A stretch of 6,446 bases of DNA, from assembly GCA_004552155.1 (NCBI GenBank), contig SFPF01000064.1, forward strand, positions 1 to 6,446, written 5' to 3'. Shown here piece by piece: positions 1 through 4,748 of this stretch. The position numbers and the translations under genes were made by a program. The notes under the pieces were generated by a model, which ran no database searches, had not been told where the DNA came from, and was given only the letters and a program-made list of their open reading frames with translations. This DNA comes from Bacteroidales bacterium (GTDB lineage Bacteria; Bacteroidota; Bacteroidia; Bacteroidales; Bacteroidaceae). Numbering within the stretch: the stretch's first letter is position 1; each line of letters begins with the position of its first letter.

Positions 1-72
1 CCCAACGTGTGCGTAGACTGCGGCACATGTGCAGATGTATGCCCCTCTGGCGCAATTGCTCCGGGCGCATAA
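1..72 (+). CDS. 2[4Fe-4S] ferredoxin, C-terminal end (5' partial)
   Basis: The frame is open from base 1 to the TAA at 70-72 and gives the last 23 residues of a protein that starts outside the window. They contain CVDCGTCADVCP, the CxxCxxCxxxCP signature of a [4Fe-4S] cluster site, followed by SGAIAPGA and the stop. Ending about 8 residues after the second cluster motif is typical of the small (about 55-residue) 2[4Fe-4S] bacterial ferredoxins common in anaerobic Bacteroidales. These carry electrons in the cytoplasm for enzymes such as pyruvate:ferredoxin oxidoreductase. The first cluster motif is not in the window, so a larger protein ending in a ferredoxin domain cannot be excluded. A strong terminator 29 bases downstream ends the transcript. 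Confidence 0.88.
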   Translation, partial: PNVCVDCGTCADVCPSGAIAPGA

Positions 73-101
73 TCATTTGGGTGAAATCAAGCAAAGCATC
101 G

Positions 102-134
102 GGGTGTTCTATTTTGCATAGAACACCCTTTTTT
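102..134 (+). terminator. Intrinsic terminator of the ferredoxin gene
   Basis: GGGTGTTCTA (102-111) pairs perfectly with TAGAACACCC (119-128). The T112-A118 pair can extend the stem to 11 bp and leave a 5-base loop. Six T residues follow directly (129-134). This is a textbook Rho-independent terminator on the + strand, placed just after the ferredoxin stop codon. Confidence 0.92.
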
Positions 135-149
135 AGATACAATATCTCT

Positions 150-563
150 ATGGAAATCCTTATCAAAGACTTAAACGGCATACGCGAGGCAGCCGCCGAA
201 TTTGTGAAGCTGATGGACGGGCGCAGCGTTTTCGCCTTTTACGGGCAAATGGGCGCGGGCAAGACCACCTTTATCAAAGCCGTATGCGCCGAACTGGGCA
301 TTGCCGACACGGTCAATTCGCCCACGTTCTCCATCGTCAACGAATATCGCTCCGACAGCACGGGCGCACTCGTGTACCACTTCGACTTCTATCGCATCAA
401 GAAGTTGGAGGAGGTTTACGACATGGGCTATGAAGACTACTTCTATTCCGGCGCGCCCTGCTTTATCGAATGGCCCGAACTCATCGAGGAACTGCTGCCC
501 GAGGACACGGTGCGCGTAACCATCGAGGAACAGCCCGACCACTCGCGGGTGGTGAGGGCGTAG
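150..563 (+). CDS. tsaE: TsaE, tRNA t6A-biosynthesis ATPase
   Basis: This 137-residue protein has the length and motifs of TsaE (YjeE). TsaE is the cytoplasmic P-loop ATPase that works with TsaB and TsaD to put threonylcarbamoyl on A37 of ANN-decoding tRNAs. Visible motifs are the Walker A loop GQMGAGKT (residues 32-39), the VNSPTF switch (55-60), HFDFYR (77-82) with the Walker-B-like Asp, and FIEWPE (105-110) with the conserved Glu-Trp. The ATG at 150 is chosen because MEILIKDLNG matches the usual TsaE N-terminus. Upstream ATGs in the same frame (from base 9) would run through the ferredoxin gene and its terminator. No Shine-Dalgarno is visible, as is usual in Bacteroidetes. The start lies 15 bases after the terminator T-run, so its promoter is unclear. 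No terminator is evident after the stop. Confidence 0.95.
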   Translation: MEILIKDLNGIREAAAEFVKLMDGRSVFAFYGQMGAGKTTFIKAVCAELGIADTVNSPTFSIVNEYRSDSTGALVYHFDFYRIKKLEEVYDMGYEDYFYSGAPCFIEWPELIEELLPEDTVRVTIEEQPDHSRVVRA

Positions 564-636
564 CGCGTGCGCGTTCTGTGCGGAGGTTTGGCATGTTTTT
601 GCCTCATATGCGCAGACTGATATAAAATTATTATTG

Positions 637-644
637 TATCTTTG
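637..644 (+). promoter_or_regulatory. Bacteroidetes -7 promoter element (TATCTTTG) for the fucosidase gene
   Basis: TATCTTTG fits the Bacteroidetes primary-sigma -7 consensus TAnnTTTG and is followed by C, as is common. It would start transcription near 650, giving a leader of about 45 bases to the ATG at 697. The leader is AT-rich, with no Shine-Dalgarno. No good TTG-type -33 element is seen 19-21 bases upstream, so the call rests on the -7 box and position alone. The gap 564-636 shows no convincing terminator for tsaE. Confidence 0.5.
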
Positions 645-696
645 CTGCGCATATAATTGCCTTTTATTCATCTTTTAACTTTATATCTAATTTACT

Positions 697-3600
697 ATGA
701 AGAGAATCTTCTTTTTCCTCATCGCGCTGATTTCCGCCTTTGCGGCAAATGCGCAGACAGGACAGCCCGAGTTCTCCACCACCGCCAGCCCGAAATGGTA
801 CACCGTGGAGTTTAAGACCGGCGGTCATTACCTCAAAGACCCGGGCAGCGGCAGCCAGCTCGTTACCGCAACGGAGGCCGAAGAAGCCGCACAGCAAGCT
901 AGGCAACTACGTGGGCTTCAGCAGCAGCTATTTCACCTCAACCACCGAAAGCAGCGCCGTGACGCTTAAATTTGTCGCAGGCGCTACCTCCGGCACGTGG
1001 GAAATCCAGCGCAGCGGCTCTACAAAGTGCATGAACCAATGGGGCGGCACGGGTGTCGGCGCAAAGCTCGGCGAATGGAACGCAGGCGACCCTAACAACC
1101 CGATGTATTTCAACGAAGTGGAGACCACTTACCTCGAGCCCGTGTTCAGCACCGACGGCAACGAGACGTATTTCATGATTCAGTTTGCCAAAAACGGCAA
1201 CGACATGGCTTCGCTCGGCACGGGCAACCAAGCCCGCGTGGCCGCGCCCAGCACCGCCTCCACGCACCTTTGGAAATTTGTGGGCAATGCCTCCAACTTC
1301 CAAATCGTGTGCAAGGACGGAAACTATATCAACGTGAAGAGCAACCAAACGGCCACGAACGGACAAACGGGCGACCTGCTCGTGATGAGCAGCACACCCG
1401 ACGCCTCGGGCTTCAGCATCGTCCCCACGACCAACAGCACCTATGCCGGTGCTTATGAAATCAAGACGAACGGCTCTTTCGCGCACAAATATTTCAACCA
1501 ATGGGGCGGCGCATCGGCCGGGAACTCTATCGGCCTTTGGGACGCGGGCGACGAAAACAACCCGCTCTTCCTCGTAGATGCCTCGCAAGTGACGATTGTA
1601 GATCCCTTCCCCGTGGAAGGCATCGCCTCGCTCACCCCCGAGCACCAGCTCACGCTCTGGTACAAGAAACCCGCCAGCAGCATGAATGTTTCCGACCAGT
1701 GGATGGAATACTCCCTGCCTATCGGCAACGGACAATTCGGCGCCTGCCTCTTCGGCGGCATCGCCAAGGACGAAATTCAGTTTAACGAAAAAACGCTCTG
1801 GAGCGGCAAGAACACCGACAACGGCACTGAATACGGCGATTACGAAAACTTCGGCAGCGTCTTCGTAGAAGACCTCAGCGGCGCGTTCGGCGCAGACAAG
1901 GCCGTGAAGGACTACTATCGCTACCTCGACCTCGAAAACGCCACGGCCGGCGTGAAGTTCAAGAGCACCGACCAGACGGTGAATTACTCGCGCGAATATA
2001 TTGCCTCCAACCCCGACGGCGTGGTTGCCATGCGCTATAAGGCTGACCAGCCCGGCAAGATGTCGCTGCGCGTCACGCTCGCTCCCGGTAAGCCCGGCAT
2101 ACGCGCCACGGCTGCGTACGACGGTGCTTACGCCACCTTCTCCGGCGCACTCGAAACCGTTTCTTACAACGCCCGCGTGAAGGTTGTGCCCACCGGCGGC
2201 ACGATGTCCACCACCTCTAAGGGCATCGTTGTTGAAAATGCCGACGAGGTGCTCATCATTCTCGGCGGCGCCACGGACTTCGACGCTTACGCCGCCAGCT
2301 ACGTGTCGAACACCGCAGGCCTCGACAGCAAGGTGAAAGGCACGGTAGACGCTGCCGCCGGCAAGTCGTGGAGCGAACTCTACACGCGCCACGTGACCGA
2401 CTATAAGAGCTACTTCGACCGCTGCTCCTTCCAGCTCGAAGGCGCAGAGAATATCTACCCCACCGATGTGCTGATTGACACCTACCGCAACCGCAGCACG
2501 GGCCGCGAAAACTATGCGCTCTTCATCGAGCAGCTCTATTTCGCCTACGGCCGCTACCTCGAAATCTCCAGCTCGCGCGGCGTAGATCTTCCCTCCAACT
2601 TGCAGGGTATCTGGAACAACAGCAGCGAACCCGCATGGAACGCCGATATCCACTCCAACATCAACGTCCAGATGAACTACTGGCCCGCCGAAACCACCAA
2701 CCTGAGCGAAATGCACGTGCCTTTCCTCAACTATATCATCAACATGGCCACCAACCACAACGAGTGGAAAACTTACGCCCAGGCTGCCGGGCAGAGCGAA
2801 GGCTGGACCTGCTACACGGAAAACAATATCTTCGGCGGCGTGGGCAGCTTCATGCACAACTACGTGATTGCCAATGCCTGGTACTGCACGCACCTCTGGC
2901 AGCACTACCGCTACACCCTCGACCGCGACTTCCTCAAAAAGGCCTTCCCCGCCATGTGGAGCGCAAGCCGCTTCTGGGTGCTCCGCCTCAAAAAGGCCTC
3001 CGACGGCACTTACGAATGTCCCAACGAATACTCGCCCGAGCACGGTCCTGGTTCTGAAAACGGCGTGGCACACGCACAGCAGCTCGTATGGGAACTCTTC
3101 GACAACACTTTGCAGGCAGCCGCTATCCTCGGTTCCGATGCCGGCGTTTCCTCTTCCGACCTCGCCACGCTGCAAGACCGCTTCGACAACCTCGACAAAG
3201 GCCTCGCCACCGAAACCTACAACGGCGGCTGGGGCACGTCTGCCATCGACAACGGCTCTAAGCTTCTGCGCGAATGGAAATACAGCGCCTACTCTGCCGG
3301 TCAGAACGGCCACCGACACATGTCGCACCTCATGTGCCTCTACCCCTACGGCCAGGTAACGCCCGAAAGCGAGTTCTTCACACCCGCCATCAACTCCATG
3401 AAGCTGCGCGGCGATGCCTCCACAGGCTGGTCGATGGGTTGGAAAATCAACCTCTGGGCACGAGCCCTCGACGGCGACCACGCCCACGACATCCTCGAGC
3501 TCGCCCTCACGCACTACAAGTCCAGCAGCACGGGCGGCGGCGTTTACTACAACCTCTTCGACTCCCACTCGCCCTTCCAGATCGACGGCAACTTCGGCGC

Positions 3601-4189
3601 CTGCGCCGGCATTGGCGAAATGATCATGCAGAGCGTCAGCGGCAAGGTGCGCATCCTCCCCGCCCTGCCCAACGTATGGCGCACGGGCAAGATGACGGGC
3701 ATGAAAGCCGTGGGCGACTTCACGGTCGACGTGGCTTGGGCAGACGGCATCGGCACCTACGCCGAAATCACCTCCAACCAAGGCCAGCCGCTCACGATCA
3801 ACTACCCCTACATCAACGGCAAGAAGATTTACCTCAACGGCAAGCTCACCTCTAACTTCACCGTTGTTAGCGCAAACGAAATCTCCATGTCCACCTCCGC
3901 AGGCGACAAGGTGTTCGTGTCGCTTGACGGCGTAAGCGCACCGACCCCCACTGGCATAGCTTCCGTTCCCGCCTCCGACGGTGCTCTTAACGTGTCGCTC
4001 AACGGCCGCGCACTCAGCGTAACGGGCAAAGACGTGAAAAGCATCCGCGTGTACGATGCCGCAGGCCGCACCATTCAGAAAACGCGCCGCAGCACGCTCA
4101 ACCTAAGCGGTGTAGCTGCCGGCACGGTGCTCGTAGAAGTGACAGCCGCCGATGGCACGGTCACCACGCAGAAGCATATCCTCAAATAG
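697..4189 (+). CDS. Secreted GH95 alpha-L-fucosidase with lectin-like repeats and T9SS-like C-terminus; frameshifted near 5' end
   Basis: Likely an inverting alpha-L-fucosidase (GH95, AfcA-like) removing terminal alpha-1,2-fucose outside the cytoplasm. Residues 1-67 (697-897) are in one frame; from KLGNYVGF (896 onward) the other frame is open to TAG at 4187-4189. Numbering joins both parts (1164 residues). Signal peptide 1-19, ending ANA|Q. Two related lectin-like domains, about 24-142 and 148-299. GH95 N-terminal beta-sandwich from about 319 (LWYKKP, LPIGNGQFG). Helical catalytic domain about 590-985, with LQGIWN, NINVQMNYWP (N655, N657), SPEHGP (E782) and FQIDGNFG (D964), corresponding from memory to the catalytic Asn pair, acid Glu and Asp of Bifidobacterium AfcA. 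C-terminal sorting-like domain about 1085-1164 (IRVYDAAGR, QKHILK). Own promoter and terminator, so probably monocistronic. Only one frame break is seen, so a recent mutation or sequence error fits better than long decay. A related specificity such as alpha-L-galactosidase is possible. Confidence 0.9.
766..1590 (+). repeat. Two tandem copies of a lectin-like domain in the fucosidase N-terminus
   Basis: Two stretches of the encoded protein align. Copy 1 begins PEFSTT (766) and ends with NQWGGTGVG, LGEWNAGDPNNPMYF (to about 1121). Copy 2 begins PVFSTDGN (1139) and ends with NQWGGASAG, IGLWDAGDENNPLFL (to about 1590). They also share a GNY core (KLGNYV / KDGNYI) and a YEIK/WEIQ strand before the NQWGG segment. 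At DNA level AACCAATGGGGCGGC occurs at 1034-1048 and again at 1496-1510. The pattern suggests a beta-trefoil (ricin-like) or similar carbohydrate-binding fold, but the family assignment is inferred from the repeat pattern only. Confidence 0.7.
889..904 (+). other. Frameshift site in the fucosidase gene (probable out-of-frame deletion)
   Basis: Before this point the sensible protein (signal peptide, then WYTVEFKTGGHYLKDP) is read in the frame of 697. After it (KLGNYVGF...TWEIQ...NQWGG) the sensible protein is in the next frame. The first frame stays open only to a stop at 967-969, with nonsense residues. Repeat domain 2 of the same protein has 14 residues (WKFVGNASNFQIVC) between its equivalents of AAQQ and KLGNYV. 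They are absent here, which points to a deletion of about 44 bases ending at AGCAA (893-897) rather than a single-base indel. Confidence 0.85.
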
Positions 4190-4222
4190 CTTTTGAGAGA
4201 GACATACAATATTATAATATAT

Positions 4223-4259
4223 ACTCCCGGGCGCACCGTCTGATGCGCCCGGGAGTTTG
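4223..4259 (+). terminator. Terminator hairpin of the fucosidase gene
   Basis: ACTCCCGGGCGCA (4223-4235) pairs without mismatch with TGCGCCCGGGAGT (4244-4256) around an 8-base loop. The stem is 13 bp and very GC-rich, 33 bases after the TAG. The T-tract is short (TTTGT), so termination would rely mainly on the stem. Confidence 0.82.
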
Positions 4260-4363
4260 TATGTAAAAGGCCCTCTTATGTATATGCGCGCGCATTACCT
4301 GAACCGCATGGCTCAATTACATTTTCCAGGCGTTTATATTAAGACTATTGCGACTTTCTACAC

Positions 4364-4406
4364 TTTTAAGGACGTAAAAATGCGAAAAATCACATTTTTA
4401 AGGACG
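4364..4406. repeat. 11-bp direct repeats with a nested inverted repeat
   Basis: TTTTAAGGACG occurs at 4364-4374 and again at 4396-4406, with start points 32 bases apart (about three helical turns). Between and overlapping them, TAAAAATG (4375-4382) is the inverted complement of CATTTTTA (4393-4400). The arrangement could be a pair of binding sites for one protein, or part of a dispersed intergenic repeat. No known operator is recognised. Confidence 0.5.
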
Positions 4407-4550
4407 AAAGGAGGTAAAAGCAGGGCTATCAGGCATTGCATTTACATCGCCGTTCATGACAAATAGAAAGGCAATCGGGCGTTTCTCGTAGCAGTCTGTC
4501 GGTAAAATCTCTTAAAGCGTCTACAAAAAGCACGTCTGAAATAGCAGAAA

Positions 4551-4582
4551 GTTGCCTATTAGGGAATAAAACTGTAACTTTG
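4551..4582 (+). promoter_or_regulatory. Bacteroidetes promoter for the propeller/Ig-like gene
   Basis: TAACTTTG (4575-4582) matches the -7 consensus TAnnTTTG. GTTG (4551-4554) matches three of four bases of the -33 TTTG, with 20 bases between the two elements, the expected spacing. Transcription would start near 4588-4590, giving a leader of about 160 bases that begins almost directly with the hairpin at 4595. Confidence 0.72.
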
Positions 4583-4592
4583 TGCGCAGAAA

Positions 4593-4708
4593 GTAGGGGC
4601 GTATTGCATACGCCCCTCCAAATGCGCCGCATGGAATATATTCATCGGGCGTATAGCAATACGCCCTGCTGCCGCGCCGCAGCCTGTTTTTATTAAATAC
4701 GCCCCTAC
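4593..4708. repeat. 116-bp palindromic element with inverted-repeat ends and internal hairpins
   Basis: The ends GTAGGGGCGTAT (4593-4604) and ATACGCCCCTAC (4697-4708) are perfect 12-bp inverted repeats. Inside, AGGGGCGTAT (4595-4604) also pairs with ATACGCCCCT (4608-4617) over a TGC loop, and GGGCGTAT (4647-4654) pairs with ATACGCCC (4659-4666) over AGCA. In total there are two GGGCGTAT arms and three ATACGCCC arms. This resembles a REP- or MITE-like intergenic repeat. No transposase is present and no target-site duplication is evident. It lies wholly in the predicted leader of the next gene. Confidence 0.7.
4668..4691 (+). terminator. Weak terminator-like (possible attenuator) structure in the leader
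   Basis: GCTGC (4668-4672) pairs with GCAGC (4679-4683) around CGCGCC. CTG and five T residues (4687-4691) follow. The stem is only 5 bp and three bases separate it from the T-run, so this is a weak candidate. It is listed because it sits between a promoter and its start codon, where partial termination would matter. Confidence 0.25.
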
Positions 4709-4748
4709 CCGCCCCTTGATATTTCTCAACCAAAATACATTTTTCTCC

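Larger units (their letters stand above)
4190..4748. other. 559-base intergenic region without a convincing gene
   Basis: From left to right this region holds the fucosidase terminator (4223-4259), a 12-bp palindrome (4284-4295), a pair of 11-bp direct repeats (4364-4406), unassigned sequence, a promoter (4551-4582), and a palindromic element (4593-4708) followed by an AT-rich run to the next start. Short open frames on both strands run across these structures and show no protein motif. Base composition is clearly more AT-rich than the flanking coding sequence between about 4300 and 4590. No tRNA or known structured RNA is recognised. Confidence 0.8.

Noticed and set aside
9..149. An N-terminal extension of TsaE starting at the ATG at base 9
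   Set aside because: It would overlap the ferredoxin gene out of frame and be translated through a perfect terminator hairpin. The TsaE family normally starts at the residue encoded at 150.
564..636. A terminator for tsaE around GCGCGTGCGCG or GGCATGTTTTTGCC
   Set aside because: The stems are only 4-5 bp and no T-run follows a stable hairpin.
740..895. The ATG at 740 as the real start of the fucosidase protein
   Set aside because: The first 52 residues in that frame are Arg/Pro/Ser-rich nonsense without a signal peptide. The overlapping frame from 697 encodes a clean signal peptide and residues that align with repeat domain 2.
892..904. A programmed +1 frameshift at GCT AGG C in the fucosidase gene
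   Set aside because: The heptamer loosely recalls the yeast Ty1 slippery site, but no such system is known for secreted glycosidases. The missing 14 residues relative to the second repeat point to a deletion.
938..3781. A 947-residue open frame on the - strand opposite the fucosidase gene
   Set aside because: It is low-complexity, rich in Val, Ala, Gly, Glu and His, and lacks domain motifs. It is the mirror of a GC-biased coding strand whose + frame carries unmistakable GH95 signatures.
4380..4466. A 28-codon open frame (MRKITFLRTK...) preceded by AGGACG
   Set aside because: It lies inside the direct and inverted repeats, has no recognisable product or promoter, and an SD-like sequence is weak evidence in Bacteroidetes.
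4429..4632. A 67-residue - strand open frame in the intergenic region
   Set aside because: It runs through the + strand promoter and the 4595-4617 palindrome and shows no motif or plausible start context.
4593..4708. A CRISPR array formed by the repeated GGGCGTAT/ATACGCCC motifs
   Set aside because: The repeats are short, alternate in orientation and are unevenly spaced. There are no constant-length spacers and no cas genes.
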